Shown: positions 11,795 through 30,640 of the stretch, piece after piece
Numbering within the stretch: the stretch's first letter is position 1
Layout of the letters: the number at the start of each line of letters is the position of its first letter
Assembly (NCBI GenBank): GCA_019055375.1
Contig: JAHQIW010007140.1
Coordinates: 124,001-188,000, forward strand
DNA: 64,000 nucleotides
From: Parelaphostrongylus tenuis
Taxonomy: Eukaryota; Nematoda; Chromadorea; Rhabditida; Metastrongylidae
Direction: 5' to 3'
Program-made: the position numbers and the translations under genes
The notes under the pieces: generated by a model
Seen by the model: only the letters and a program-made list of their open reading frames with translations
Database searches by the model: none
Told to the model about the DNA's origin: nothing

Positions 11795-12095
11795 CAAAGT
11801 GGGTCGTAAAGCAGCAGAGGCTGCTCGCAACATAAATAACGTATTTGCCCAGAAACTCCTAACGAACGCACAGAGCAGCCGTGGATCAAGTAATTCTGTA
11901 AAGGAGACGGGAGCGTTGAAGATGAGGAACGTAGTGACCAGCCATGAGAAGCCATCAAAAGTCATAGGAAAAGCAATCATTGAAGTCGATCCTCCTCAGA
12001 CTACACGATATACTGCAGAAGAGGTCAACGTCGTCCATTTCACTGTTCTTGCCATTTGAAGCAAGTACGAAAATTAATGCGGTTTCAACACGATC
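11795..12095 (+). pseudogene. Hsmar1/bandit-like mariner transposase relic (N-terminal)
   Basis: The plus-strand frame from 11799 reads GRKAAEAARNINNVF and, after a scrambled middle, KAIIEVDPPQTTRYTAEEVN. These match the start and second helix-turn-helix of cecropia-group mariner transposases. The central WFKKF segment is missing or degenerate and the frame is lost near 12058. Family knowledge: a hookworm mariner called bandit is of this Hsmar1-like type. The catalytic domain is not present here. Confidence 0.65.
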
Positions 12096-12489
12096 TTCAA
12101 CCGCAGTTACTTTTGTCACCAGCTGTACCTAGAACTTCGTACCTGTTTATCAACTAGGCAGCAAATAGTTTGATAAATGCCGGATTATATAGAAGGTTGG
12201 TTGTGAAAATAAGTGAAAACGGGTTCCTCAGAATGCGGTATGACAAATACTCCACTCTTTCAGTGAACGTCTCTCGAAAGATCTAGGCAATCAATCTACT
12301 ATCGCTCACTACTAAGACACAGGAATTGCTTATTTTCAGCTCACTTGTAAACTGTATTGTACTCACTGCCCTACACGAAAGTCCTTTGTTGTGATCCTAT
12401 GCCACCAATATCCACTTATGTGCCCTACTTTGTTCATAGAGACGTCTTTAAGTACTGTTTCGTGATTTGTGGCATACATCCAGCATAGC

Positions 12490-12670
12490 AAACTTGTCTA
12501 GAAGTATAAGCAGCACTGACTTAATACATCGCTAGACCATTGCGGGTCATTTTAAAGGCCAGATTTGCATTCAATCACTTCAGGCGAAGCTAAAAATTGA
12601 GAACGCATGCATGACGCATCCATCAGGGATTGATTAACGCTGAGAGCTTTATCCTTTAGCTCTATACGGC
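12490..12670 (-). repeat. Dispersed ~300-bp repeat family, copy 2
   Basis: Read on the minus strand it contains the AAGGATAAAGCTCT start, the TCAATCCCTGATGG block and the AGTGCTGCTTATACTTC block of the family seen best at 16670-16980. Confidence 0.6.
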
Positions 12671-12671
12671 A

Positions 12672-13121
12672 GTGCAGAGGTTGCTATTGATGGCTCACGC
12701 TGCGGATCCATCAGAAGTTTTTACGGATGATCCAGAGAAAGGCCAAGGCTATCTAACGTTCCTTCAGTTTCAGCAACGAGTACAATTGATTAGCCCAAAA
12801 TTAAAATCATATGTACTGATTCTTCTGGATATTTCATTCATCGAGTTCATAAAACGTAAAATGAGAGACAGTGCACATTGGTCTTCAAGCGAGACTGCGC
12901 TAAGAGGCCTGATGCTTCCAGAGAGAGAGAAGGAGAGAGAGAAAGAGAAAAAGAAAGAGGGAGAAATGGGAGAGCAGAAACTGTTAAAATCGCGACTACA
13001 TTTTTTCCCCCGGCAATTCACGTTTAGAGTAATCCTATTTAAGTGCGTGTGCAAATCACATAAACTCCAAGATCAATTGCTTGCTAAGCCTGGTCTAGAA
13101 AAGTTATGCAGGAGACAATGA
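12672..13121 (+). other. 149-codon frame, probably not a gene
   Basis: This is the second-longest plus-strand frame in this part of the window. The translation starts MQRLLLMAHAADPSEVF and includes a Glu/Arg/Lys run caused by the GA-rich repeat at 12920-12967. It begins right at the edge of a repeat, has no recognisable domain and no clear splice signals. I leave it as an unverified ORF. Confidence 0.2.
12920..12967 (+). repeat. GA-rich low-complexity tract
   Basis: About 48 bp of GAGA/GAAA units on the plus strand. Confidence 0.85.
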
Positions 13122-13124
13122 ACA

Positions 13125-14040
13125 AGGAGAATTGCCATAAATCCTCTTCTCTGAGCTTTGTTCAAGCAAAATAACCTATTAGCAAAAATAGCTCATTCTT
13201 TCATTCCTCGAATACTCATTTTCTACTGGAATGGAAAGAAACCCGTAGCCTAACAATTAAACAGTGACATGGTATCCACCAGGTTAGGGAGCTGGTAAAC
13301 TTGAATAAAATTATGACCGTTTTCTGGTGATAAATATGGCAAATCTGAACTAAATTCCTTGCAGTCGTGTGCCAAATCAACAGATTATCATATTCATGAT
13401 GTCTCCTCTGGAAAGGAGTGTAGAAGTCACTGCTGACCTAGTATGGAGAGTGTGTCAAATTAGCAAAAAGTGTGGATTTGGATTCTGTTGTTATCTCTCA
13501 ACTGGAAAGTACCCTATCAACTTATTCCATCAAGCAAGCCGCCCATGATAGGCTTCGTTTTCTATACATTCCAAAATCGAGAACCACATATGTAAAAAAT
13601 CGAGTAATGTAATGAATAATTTTAGAATCCTGGCTCAAGTGCGACTTCAGTGTGAGCCGGTTACGTTTCAGAAGGCATCATTTAATCGTCAAGTATACAC
13701 TGAATACTTGGTATATTAATAGTGCAAGGCTGCGCAAAAGTTTGATAAAGTGTGAGGCGATCCATTGTTTGTTCTATCTAAGGCCAGATGCTGGTGGTTC
13801 TTCTTCAAATTGTTGGTGATTGCCATTGAAACGTTACATGGGATACCCGTAGGATCCGGTCTTCATGTCTGTAAGACCATTCAGCACGGTTTTGTTCACT
13901 ATCGAACTATGAACATTGTAAAAAAAAACACTTAGTTTACGCAGAGTCTTACCTTCCTCATTACTTCGGCAATTTTTTTTTCACATTTGTCTCTTTTTTT
14001 AGTATCACGATAGTGCAAAAGTAATAGCGGTTTCAGAACG
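13125..14040. other. No supported gene
   Basis: Spacer with scattered short frames. No motif, splice chain or repeat structure that I can support. Confidence 0.4.
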
Positions 14041-14044
14041 TGCG

Positions 14045-14440
14045 ACATGAAATGGATCGTTAAAGCAGCAGAAACAACTCGATAAATTTTCCAATGCATA
14101 CTTTCTAGCAAACTGCTGACGAACGTACAGTTCAATAATGGTTCAAGAAGTTTCGTAGAAAAGACGAGAGCCTTGATATTAAGGTGTATAGGGGCCGGCC
14201 ATGGGAGTTGACAACGACTAACTGAAAGTAATCATAGAGACTGATTTTCTTAAGGCTACACGAGATGTTGCAGAGGAACTTAACATCGACGATTCTACTA
14301 TCACACACTATCTGAAACAAATTAAAACGGTGAAAAAGGTTGGTGCAAAAGAATGATGACTTAATTACACCCAGCCGATAGCTACTTATGGTACAACGAA
14401 CGCTGCAAAGATTGAACGAATTGTGATGCAAAATGTTGCC
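14045..14440 (+). pseudogene. Second cecropia-type mariner transposase relic
   Basis: In shifting plus-strand frames the sequence reads KAAETTR near 14060, then GSRSFVEKTRAL, then a block corresponding to ATRDVAEELNIDDSTITHYLKQ with indels and stops (about 14255-14325), and VKKVGAKE. This is the mariner N-terminal DNA-binding region in order. It is heavily mutated and cannot encode a protein. Confidence 0.6.
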
Positions 14441-14664
14441 TCAACCTTTGTATTTGCGGGACCTCGCGCCCACCGTCTAACACTTCTTCAAGCGTCTCGA
14501 CAACTTGCACGGAAAACGTTCTCACAATTAATACGATGAAGAAAATGCCTTTCAAGAGCAATTTAAATCCCGAGGCACCAATTTTTATGCTTCAGGAATA
14601 AGCAAGCCTATTTCTCGTTAACAACAATGTGTTGATTCCAAACAAAAAACCCAAAAAAATTCGA

Positions 14665-14905
14665 TCTTATGGATTAGTTTTGGTCTACCAGCCGAAATCC
14701 ATCTACTGAACAGTGGCGATGGACCAGTGTCATTGTACACTATGCCATCACCACATACGCCTCCCTCCTTGCTACAGTGCAGGGCTTAATAAGGGGCAGG
14801 GCTCACTGAGTAGCCCGAAACCTCCGAAACACCGGTGTATGACCCTGGCGTACCAACCTCGTTTAGGCTAAAAACATTCTTTTTTGGGATTATTTTGAAT
14901 GTATA
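14665..14905 (+). repeat. Dispersed repeat, inverted relative to 29695-29950
   Basis: About 240 bp matching the reverse complement of 29695-29950 along its length. Shared blocks include GATGGACCAGTGTCATTGTA, CCGAAACCTCCGAAACA and ACCTCGTTTAGGCT. Confidence 0.75.
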
Positions 14906-16043
14906 TCACGAGGTTCTAGAAACAGTCGATCTTATGGATTAATGTGTTGATTGTAATTAAAAAACTTTCGGCGAGGAAGGCGAGCTGCCGAAACGTCAGC
15001 TGGTGAATAACCATTATTAATATAATAATAGATATTATATAACACCCGTGTAAAAAAAGCAAATCAGCAATTCGTATTTTGATTGAAAATATGTTTGATC
15101 TTAATTATAAAAACTCACGGTCTGAAAACGCCATTTCTTTTGCACCGGCCCAAAAGTGTGTGACAGACACCGCTGTTAAATATTTCAAACCACAAAAGAG
15201 ATGCGAAAGAGGAATCAATCTGGCATTCAACTTGTGTAGTACGAGTAGAACTGTGGCTAGAGGTGCTTTGCAATACATATATGGTCTTCGGTTCGATCCT
15301 CCGTTCTGAACTTGAATTTCCATTCCTCCTCGGCAAAATGGTGCCATAGTTGCTTTGGAGAATAGTATGACTAACTTGACACCTTCGGTAGGTCACCTCG
15401 ACTCATTATACAGACGGTACATGCTATTCAATCATTTCTACGATACTATGAGGTCGAAAATGGTGCATTTTTCAGGGATTGATAGAAGGCGATTACTTTG
15501 TCCTTTTCACAAAGGCACTTCGAATGACGACAGCGTTTCCATCCACACGAATGTTTCATACGGATTTCTTACATGTTCCATATGACAATTTGCCCATGTT
15601 GCCATCTGCACAAATTTCTCACATAAAAAGCTATAAAATCGGGTAGCAAAATGCTAGTGATTCTGCTGATCACGTGGACGGCGCAAACGCAGAATGTGGT
15701 CCGACCACTTCTAAGGTCAACCAACCCTTTGGTTATCTAATCGTTTTCTCATCCTTGCAGACAGGAAAATTGACACTAGATCTGTATAAGAACAGCTCAC
15801 TTTTTGCAGTCCATGTGATACCGCTCTAGGCTTTTTCAGGATATCCGGAATAATCGCCTCCGCCAGCATTCAATGAAATTCAGAGAAAAGACGACGGTAT
15901 CTTCCAATCGACAACGAGACCTTGATCAAATATTTAATATATGGTCCGACAGAATGTTTTCAGCATTTCAAAGGTCTTGTACGGCATTTTGAAAGTTTAC
16001 GTACGCCTAGACTGACTGATACATGGTCGGCGCTTAAACCTAC
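14906..16043. other. No supported gene
   Basis: It includes an AT-rich patch (TATTAATATAATAATAG) near 15017. Overlapping frames on both strands at 15079-15396 have no motif, and 15355-15585 (+) is unremarkable. Confidence 0.4.
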
Positions 16044-16610
16044 TAATAGTGATGGGTTGCGGAAAAAGTTCTGAGAAAATGCTTGAAAAAAATTTATTCA
16101 CCAATTACACCCTAATAAAGACGGAACTATTAGTCAAAGTACTCCTCTTCGACTTCAAGCACTTCCTGCCACTTCTCCGGCAAAAGGTCGATTCTGCGAG
16201 CATGGAATCCCGACTTGTTGCTGTTGAAGAAATTAATGACCGAAATGTGCAATTCAATATCGGTACCAAACTTTTTATCGCGCAACCAATGGCTCCACTG
16301 AACGGAACTTTCTTCACTTTCGTCAAACTTTTTGAACCATCTGTACACCGTACTTTTGCCAATTGTGTCTTCGCCCCAAGCCAGATTGATGCGTTAACTT
16401 GCCACCATTGCAATTAAACCCAGCAGCCATTGGTGCATCATTAACAACCTAATTTGCTCGCTTGTTTACTTCATCTTGAAATAAGTAGATAATATACAAA
16501 CAAATCAACGCACGAGAAGACTGGCTTTCAAATGAGCCCAAAACACGAAAGATTGCCGACACCCAAAAAGGTTACGGGCATTTTCCTGGAACTTTTTCCC
16601 CAAGCTATTA
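16044..16610 (-). mobile_element. Internally deleted mariner, same lineage as 10683-11245
   Basis: Both ends carry the TAATAG terminal repeat and GAAAAAGTTC blocks. On the minus strand the transposase start region is degenerate (ATGAAG followed by TAA). The helix-turn-helix (WGEDTIGKSTVYRWFKKFDE) follows and is joined directly to the far C-terminus (FHARRIDLLPEKWQEVLE). The whole catalytic core between them is deleted. It is non-autonomous and similar in length to the other copy. Confidence 0.75.
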
Positions 16611-16669
16611 AAGGTAAGCCGTAGGGTATGTGGTAGTGACGAGACGTGCGAGAACGCCGGAACGTACGC

Positions 16670-16980
16670 ATAAAGGATAAAAGATAAAGCTCTCGGTGTT
16701 GATCAATCCCTGAGGGATGTGCAATGCATTCGTCTTCAATTTTTACATTCGTTTGAGGTGATTGAATGTATCTCTGGCCTATACAATTGCTCGCGGCGGC
16801 CTCGCGCTGTATCGAATCAGTGCTGCTTATCCCCCGAGATAAATCTGCTACCAGTCCGGTACCAATTTGCCGACCTCGGAGGGATAGATGGCTTGGTGAG
16901 CCACGGGCGCGAGATCAAACCATCGACCTTGTCTGCGACGCAGGCCACCACTAACCATTGCGCCAAACGCGTTTGAAACG
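16670..16980 (+). repeat. Dispersed ~300-bp repeat family, best copy, with tRNA-like end
   Basis: The fullest copy of a family with five members in the window. Its right end, read on the minus strand, has a box A-like TGGCGCAATGGTTAGTGG and a box B-like GATGGTTTGATCTCGC. It may therefore be a SINE whose tRNA-derived head lies at about 16900-16980. Both plus-strand frames of 62-85 codons over it are repeat sequence. Confidence 0.65.
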
Positions 16981-16999
16981 CACGTATACCACTCGAACT

Positions 17000-18479
17000 G
17001 TCATAACGGACCTCTTAGTGGCTCAAATATTTGAAAAACGACAGTTTTCAAGCAGCAGATGAACCCACATGCGCAAAGTTCAAAGACCTCCGTAGATGAC
17101 GGACGCGAGGAGACGAATCTAGTGCAAGTGTTTGAGATCCGCACGGTGTGATAATAGGTGATGTCGGTTCATATGTTAATATTTTTTGATTTTACACGAC
17201 CCAATATTTACTTTGCGGATCTCAGCACTCCAGCATTTAATTCGTATTCTCGCATTAATCTTCAACAAAAGTCCTCTCGAACAGCTATCAGCTGCCAGCT
17301 CAACTAGGTTCAATGCCGAGATGTGTTTATCAGACCAAAATCGTTGAACCTTAGGCCAACTCTGGACGGTCTGCTCCACCTCTTCTGCATCTCTAACCTC
17401 TAGCGTGTCACTGTTTTGACGCAGCAGCCTGCCATTGTTAGATGCAGGCAGCGAGCGCAGTCACGCTGGGAGCTAAAGATGCAGAGGAGACGGAGGCAGA
17501 CCGAGCAGAGTTGCCAGTTAAGATGCAGAGGCCGTGGGTCCACGTTCTCGAAAGAGTTAAATCAAAGATATATAGACCTACGAACACTTGCACGAGTTGC
17601 TTCGGCTGCTCCATGAGCATTGAGCCTTCTTCATCAATGCCGTAGAGTGCTGATCGAGACGATATTCCTTGTGCTCTCGGGACCGTGGACCCAACCACAC
17701 TGCGTTTGCTAGACGCCATTATTAGACACAACACGCTGGAGGTTAGGGACGCAGAGGGCTGGGTTCATAATCTCGAAAGAATTAGACCAACACGCGGTGA
17801 CGAACAACTCACAAGAGTCCTTCGAAAAAAATTTGATTGGAGCAACTTTTCGTGTTTTGTCGCTTTACCGGCTTTTTCTTCGCTGCAGTGCGCATCTCTG
17901 TGGATGAGATGGGAGGTAGGCTGGCCTCACCACCTCCTAACCCCATCCCAAGCCGGGTTATCCACACTAGGAGGGTTATCACCACTAGATAGGGGTTCGG
18001 AAATCTCACACAGTAGCTCAAGCGGAACTAAACTTTCGCCACAAACTATGGGGTGATCTATACGCGGGCTGCTTTCCCGTCAAGGACTGTACAAAAAAGG
18101 CTCTATGTCAAAACTGTGGGTATTTTTCGTCTTTCTTCAACAAGTGGAGGAACTCTCAAGCAGAAATGGAGAGCATAGAGATCCTACCAGTGCTCACCGC
18201 TTGGATGACCCACTGACTCACGGTAGATCAAATGGAATATGAGTGGATACATAGGAATCCACAAAGCCACTAGGATTGCGAAACAGGATTCGTCATTAAA
18301 CGCGCTCCAATGATATTTCCTGCGTCAGCTAGCTTATCTACCGTAGTATACGCGTACACTTTTGTGGCGTCTACGTGTCACTATCGGTGAATGTCATCAT
18401 TTGAACGAAATCATCTTTACGTTCTCGTCGGTCGGTGAGAGGTCTATACTTTCCCTAAGACTTCGTGCTTGTTTACGTC
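17000..18479. other. Upstream region of cdc-48; imperfect direct repeats
   Basis: Two similar segments, 17515-17572 and 17737-17795, share GATGCAGAGG/GACGCAGAGG and TCTCGAAAGA blocks, with a short inverted counterpart around 17383-17408. Several 60-120-codon frames on both strands cross these repeats and look like repeat sequence. The cdc-48 promoter should lie in the right part, but I cannot point to a specific element. Confidence 0.4.
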
Positions 18480-24975
<6,496 letters not shown>

Positions 24976-25439
24976 TTTCTTAACAGTAATTTCTGACATA
25001 GAGCCTAACGTATTTATTTTCGTTTGTCGCCACCATAACAATTATATCCCGAAGTGGTATTCATGCAGTCTTGGCGATTTATCTATATTCGCCACGTTCT
25101 CATTGTTTTTGTTTTCAAAGTAATTCAACCTGATATTACTCGAGGTATCACCGCACGGGCACTCTAGGTATCACGGTGGTGAGGATATTTGCATGTATTG
25201 TAAATTAAAGTGTGCGGTTCTTGTAAAGTTAATTTTGTAGTTTCTGCGTTGTTTTCTGTGCATTCAGATGAGCAATTTTATAAGTGATTCATGCCATCAC
25301 AAGACAATAGACAACTTTACTTGGTGGTAGGGTTTTTTGATGATGTGGAAATGAGATCGTAAGGTGACAGGCATTCCTCCAAAGATTTCAGGGCAGAACA
25401 CCAGTTGAAGATATGAAGTTCGACAATTGGTCACTCTGA
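24976..25439 (+). other. cdc-48 3' flank
   Basis: Presumed 3' UTR and downstream sequence after the TAA at 24973-24975. No canonical AATAAA is visible close by. ATTAAA at about 25203 is the best polyadenylation-signal candidate. Confidence 0.4.
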
Positions 25440-25625
25440 AAGAACACCACGGTGATCCTTCCACCATATGCAGAGTGTAATCTGTATAGCTTCAATTCCT
25501 TATGATTGGGGAGTGGAGTAGCCAAAAGACATCATGCTAGTGGTGAGGTTGGGAGGTCGAAACACGTGTCTAGCACTGTATAGGTGTCATAGCAGACCTT
25601 ATAAAAAACTTAACCTTATCAGAAA
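25440..25625. mobile_element. MITE-family copy (partial)
   Basis: It contains the family motif GAGGTCGAAACACGTGTCTAG and a CATAGCAGACCTTATAAAA right end. The left terminal repeat is not clear. It is related to 8200-8415. Confidence 0.5.
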
Positions 25626-26420
25626 AAGGGAAATACTAACAGACCTTACAAAAATATGCTGTTAGACTATGGAATTATTTGGGACGGTTCAATATCGTTG
25701 CTTAATTGTCTCATAACTAGTCTGTTCCAGAGAGACGTCTAGGTGATCAAAATCAGTCATTATGAATGTTTCACGTCAGTTATTAGTTCCCATGTGCCTT
25801 TCTACGCCAGTCGGAATTGTTTGTTAGGAAGTATTTCAAATATTTGAAAATAACAGTGAGTTAGTGAAAATCAATTCGGTTTGTGCAGTTTACAAGGCAT
25901 TTAGAAGGGGATAGACGATCCACACTTTTGAAGCGAAATCTGTAGTCAAATAATTTATGGCTAATGGATAGAGTACTAGTCGGAGCAGCTACAATATACA
26001 AACAACTGTGATGAAAAATCAGTAAAGTTAATTTGCTACGGCGGTCTTGTAATTGTAAAGGTCGTGCAAGCCTTCCGCCCAATGCGCGAAATTGAAGCCT
26101 CAGCAAATGTTCGAGTGTCGTCATCCATCCCACGTAGAGCATTTAGTGCAAACTATTGAGTATATGGACGCATTAGAGACGATATGCATCATATGTGATG
26201 AATTTTCTTTTCAGCAGTTAATATGTTCATGTCAAGGCATTTTTTGAGCTTTTCGTGATCTTTCGCTAGTTTCTTTCGGCTCGGATTTCGTTCTTAGCCT
26301 CGGTCCATAATGGCGCTGTACTGAACTTTGAAAGCACAAAAAATCCATGGGAAAAACTCCTATAGAACATCATTTGACTGCTAATTAAGTTCATAATCCA
26401 CTGTTCTGGAAATTCAAATC
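25626..26420. other. No supported gene
   Basis: The 93-codon minus-strand frame at 25861-26142 has no recognisable domain or splice context. The rest is spacer. Confidence 0.4.
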
Positions 26421-26658
26421 CTGACAGCATATTTTAAGCCTTTCGTGAGGAATGTTGTGGCTTGCGCTGCGGTGTCGGGTGATCTTATCGCCTTACGTGC
26501 GGTGCAACATGTTCGACATCTGATTACCTTAATGTAAGGAATTGAGTGGACCGAAAAGCACGTGCTACTGAAGAGGCTTGCTAGAATAGACTGAAACCTC
26601 CGCCTAGCACTGAAGATGCAATAACAGACCTCATGGAAGGCTTGAAATATGCTGTTAG
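26421..26658. mobile_element. MITE, 238 bp, with clear terminal inverted repeats
   Basis: The left end CTGACAGCATATTTTAAGCC and the right end GGCTTGAAATATGCTGTTAG are inverted partners, and the match continues inward for about 40 bp (TTCGTGAGG / CCTCATGGAA). There is no internal ORF of note. Same broad family as 8200-8415. Confidence 0.75.
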
Positions 26659-26659
26659 G

Positions 26660-28387
26660 GTGCTAAATGACTCTTATTTCAGCTCTGATTTTTATAAAAA
26701 ATCCTGATTATAATAAAGGATGGGCTGGTTCAAGAAAACATGAGTTGAGACGCCATAGGCTGTAAAACCAAATCTAAATACCGACAGCAGTGTGTTTGAA
26801 TGATTACGGGTGATGGGATACAGAGAAAATAGTAGTATACATACAACTTATCATCCATTCAAAGTGATACAACAAAGTCTCTTTTATAATGCTGTCATGT
26901 TTTGAACAGGCAGGTCTTCTAGTGATGGGAAAGGTATCGTTTATTGTCTGAAAAGAAAATACAATTACGTTTGAAACGACATGAAATTAGGCTTTATTTC
27001 GTGGCACGTCACACAAATTCATGCGGCGTCATGAATGTGTTATCTGTTCTGATAAACGCTGAAACGTTGCGTTGACATAAGATTAGAGAGCGAACTATGT
27101 TACAACTAGTGTTATGCCACAGCAGAAGGAATGCTGACTTCGATTTTCCTTTAGCTATACTCGTGATGGAAAATCTGTTCATACTGGAAACCGTGAAAGA
27201 AAATGCTCTGAACTGAAGTGTTTCATTACAAATTTGTCTATGATTTACCTGAGAATAATGGAAAAGACACGGTAAAGGAGACATTGAACAGTTCCGTACC
27301 ACTCAGTCACAGCATCGCATTGAAATCAGTATTTACTTAGTAGTAAGTGATTAGTGAAAACTCGATGAACTTAGTTTCTTGAGGTTGTCGTTGTATTTTT
27401 CGGTATACAGTATGAGATAGAAGTTCAATGAGGGCCTCGAAGACTTTGAAAGTGTTTCTGAAGGGCCATAACTGCCAGCTCTTCGTGCACTATAGTGTAT
27501 ATATGGTTCGGAATGTATTAACTGAGCCTCATTGTTGCAGCTCCTCTTCATGAAATACTGATGTGATTCTGCGAGAGGCTCGCTATTATCTTTTAGTTGA
27601 AGACTTACTCGCGTGAAGACAAAAAACTCAACGCGATTTTTGAGTTGTCAACATGCGACAGGTTTCAATCAGCAAAGAAGATAGATTATAATTCTGGCGT
27701 CCTAACAAAAAGTGTTTACGCGTACGTCTTCCAAAATCAGTAGATGAGGATGCCAGATCAAGATTGCTTAATCGACATGATAGCTGTTCTTCTTTAACTT
27801 CACCTCACCTTTCGCACGCGTTATTGATAACGGGATAGTTCGTACTTAAGTAAGAAATTCCTAACTCATTTACAAAGAAATAGTCACACTGTCCTGTATT
27901 CCAAGTATGAAAGTATCTTAATGCATTGAGAAAATTGCCGGCCACAATTAGACGTCATTAAGTAGACTTGCAATGGGAGTAATGTGCTCTACGCCTCCTT
28001 CGAATGGCGAGAATTTCAGTTTTCTGTTACGAACATGAATGTCCGAAGACTTCATTGGAGTTCACTTGAAACATGTCGTGGTTATTCAAAGGAGCGATAA
28101 TAGATGATTTTCAAAAGCAGTCAGTAAGTTGACTGCAGTAAAAAGTTTACCTCTAATAAATCAAATCCCTCTAATCTCCTAATCGCTTCTGTTGTTCGTT
28201 CTGCGTAAGATGCTGGTGCTTGGGTCGGATCCCATGCTTCTTTTATGCCATATTATCACTTATTTAATTGATTCTGTCTTATAGGACCCGTCATCACAAC
28301 TTCGTGGATCCTAGCAGTTATTCGCTTCTTCACATTCCTCGCAATCTTAGAGGTAGCCGACCTAAGGCGACACCAACTGATTGACTA
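26660..28387. other. Intergenic, no supported gene
   Basis: Frames at 27009-27302 and 27351-27551 (minus) have no motifs. The stretch also holds one copy of the 75-bp repeat described at 27296-27370. Confidence 0.4.
27296..27370 (+). repeat. 75-bp dispersed repeat, copy 1 of 3
   Basis: CGCATTGAAATCAGTATTTA and the flanking sequence recur with mismatches at 55984-56058 and 56524-56596. Confidence 0.5.
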
Positions 28388-28482
28388 CAAGAGACTTTCA
28401 AGGTTGGGGATCGAACCAGTGTCTTGGTTGTTTTCTTGTTTTCTATTTCACTGCATCTCCCTAATCACTGCGCTATCGCACT
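28388..28482 (-). repeat. tRNA-like unit
   Basis: On the minus strand a box A-like GATAGCGCAGTGATTAGGGA and a box B-like GGTTCGATCCCC are separated by about 55 nt. That is long for a tRNA without an intron, so a SINE or pseudo-tRNA is more likely. Confidence 0.4.
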
Positions 28483-29363
28483 TTATTTTTATGTCACAAC
28501 TAGTTTGAATTTTAAGCTTATTCAAACTTTAGCCCTTATACTGAACGGACTTTGTTTTCTTTTTGATATCTAAAATGTAGTTTTGAACATGCGAACGAAG
28601 ACTTCTTGCCAACGTGAAATTCATAGGAGCTGTGCACGAAAATTTCTCATTGGTTTTTGATTCACTCCACTCGACATGAGAGACCCACTGGGCTAGTCTT
28701 GCACGCGATAGGCAAAATGTAAGTAATACTGGTTTCCACCTAAATCACTCTCCAATCAACGGTACGACAGATGCAGAAAGTGTTCAACTCCTCGACAGCT
28801 CACAGTGACTATGTCTAGCAATTCTCTATCCCAGACCCGTCTTAAAAAGTAAAATAAACCACTGAATTGTTTATGTATTGATACATGTCTCTAGTGAAAC
28901 AGTGATGTGTGACGTGTAGTCGCGTCTGGATGCGAATGGGTGCGAATAGTGGGGTGACCAGTTATGGCGACACCTCACTGGATAGGATGCGATCCAGGGA
29001 GCTTTTTTGCGGTAGGTGCGCAATTCCTACGATTGGATCCGAAACTCGCAGTCGGGCCGGTATTACACAGCATGTAGGAGCATGTTAGGCTCACTGGATC
29101 AGACTTCTTGTCGACAAAAAATTTTATGGAAAAATAAACTTCGTTTCCAGTGGCTTCTGGTGTTCATCCTGCGCGTTTCCAATTACCAAATACCGCGTGT
29201 GTGCACTATATAACTACGTGTGATTCGCCGCATGTGACCTGCTTGGGTACAAGGTTGGCTGATGGTAACTTAGATTTTTCGGCACAGGAGATCGCTATAA
29301 GAGCGATAAAATAAAAGCTATAATATGATAATTTATATAATGTAATAAATAATACAATAAAAA
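28483..29363. other. No supported gene
   Basis: Short frames only. The right end (29300-29363) is very AT-rich. Confidence 0.4.
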
Positions 29364-29535
29364 GATTGAAAGACGACGGGTTCTACCCGACTGACGAGTC
29401 TGTAAGGACGAAACACGTGTATCGGGCGGTACAAAAGCCCTTACCAGATCACGACATGTTGGCTCAAATAAAATGAAAGGATCTATTGAAATTTGAGCGT
29501 GGTCTTAATAAACACTCGAAATAAGGTATAAAATA
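29364..29535 (+). repeat. Truncated copy of the 9262-9570 foldback element
   Basis: It matches the reverse complement of the left half of that element (GATTGAAAGACGACGGGTTC, ACACGTGTATCGGGC, ACATGTTGGCTCAAATAA) and its right flank (GAGCGTGGTCTTA). Only one arm is present. Confidence 0.6.
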
Positions 29536-29694
29536 AAAGCTGTTGCTCACAATTCTTCTTCGCGTTGCAGAAAGTTGGTCTATTTGTGAAGTGAACTGTG
29601 ATATAATTTAAGTGCGGTCGATTCGATATTGGAATGGAATCCAGACTAATGACCAGTTCTTAGTTCAAAGCTAGAACCACACTCAGATAAAAAC

Positions 29695-29950
29695 CATCGT
29701 TTCTAAAATAATTCCAAAAAAGAATGCTTAAAGCCTAAACGAGGTTTGTACTCCAGGGCCATACAGCGATGTTTCGGAGGTTTCGGCCTCCTCGTCAGTG
29801 ACCCCCGCCCCACATTAAGCCATGCATTGAAGCAAGGAGGAAGGCGTATGTGATGATGGCACAGTGTACAATGACACTGGTCCATCACCACTTCTCAGTC
29901 GCTGAATTTTTCTTTTTTTTGGCTGGTAGGACAAAATTGATCTATAAATA
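29695..29950 (-). repeat. Dispersed repeat, inverted copy of 14665-14905
   Basis: A reverse-complement match over about 240 bp, including TACAATGACACTGGTCCATC and AGCCTAAACGAGGT. The 62-codon minus-strand frame inside is repeat sequence. Confidence 0.75.
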
Positions 29951-30384
29951 TATTGTTATTATTATATTTTCAATTTTAAATCAAACCAAAAATAGGCAAT
30001 TTCGCCTCTCATGAGCTTCTGAGAATGTGCACTTCCGACTGAGCATAATTCTGTAATAATAGTTAAATTGACTACGTTAGAGTATCTCCATGAAAATTTT
30101 ATAGCGCAATTCGCAAATCGCCTTATAGCCAGTAAGATCTATCATATCATAAAGTTGCGACAAGTATACAAGCATATGGATAAGTGGGAAGTTTCCTTGT
30201 CGTTTACAGCTCAGAAAACCTTTCGTTGAATCAACGTTTTATTCAACCACTACAATATCCGGCGTAGTCAAAAAGTACGTTGATAGCTATTTCGTGAGTT
30301 TGAGCTAAATAGCGAGCTTCACAAACCCCAAAGGGATCAATCAAAACATCGTAACATTATGAAATAGTCGCCGGAAATAACAGT
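29951..30384. other. AT-rich spacer
   Basis: No coding or repeat structure that I can support. Confidence 0.4.
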
Positions 30385-30640
30385 GAACGTATTGAAAGGA
30401 TAAATCTATCAGCGTTAAACAGTCTCTGTGGGATGCGCCACGCATTTGAATTCTATAAGCATCGCTTGAGGTATGGTTTGGGTGACCTATCGATGTACCG
30501 TATCAGTGCTGCTATCCTTCAAAAACACGTACGAATTGGCCAACCGCGGAGGAATGGAAGACTTGGTGTGACTTGAGCGCAAATCGAACCACCGACCACG
30601 TCTCTATCGCAGGGCTTCTGTGACCACTGCGCTTCACAAG
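30385..30640 (+). repeat. Dispersed ~300-bp repeat family, copy 4
   Basis: Same orientation as 16670-16980, with AAAGGATAAA, GTATCAGTGCTGCTATCC and a tRNA-like end (minus strand GTTCGATTTGCGC). Confidence 0.6.

Noticed and set aside
16049..16417. 122-codon plus-strand frame
   Set aside because: Antisense to the mariner transposase remnant in the same element.
16886..16893. ATGGCTTG|GTGAGC as a possible cdc-48 first exon
   Set aside because: It lies inside a dispersed repeat. The 18480 exon gives a family-like N-terminus.
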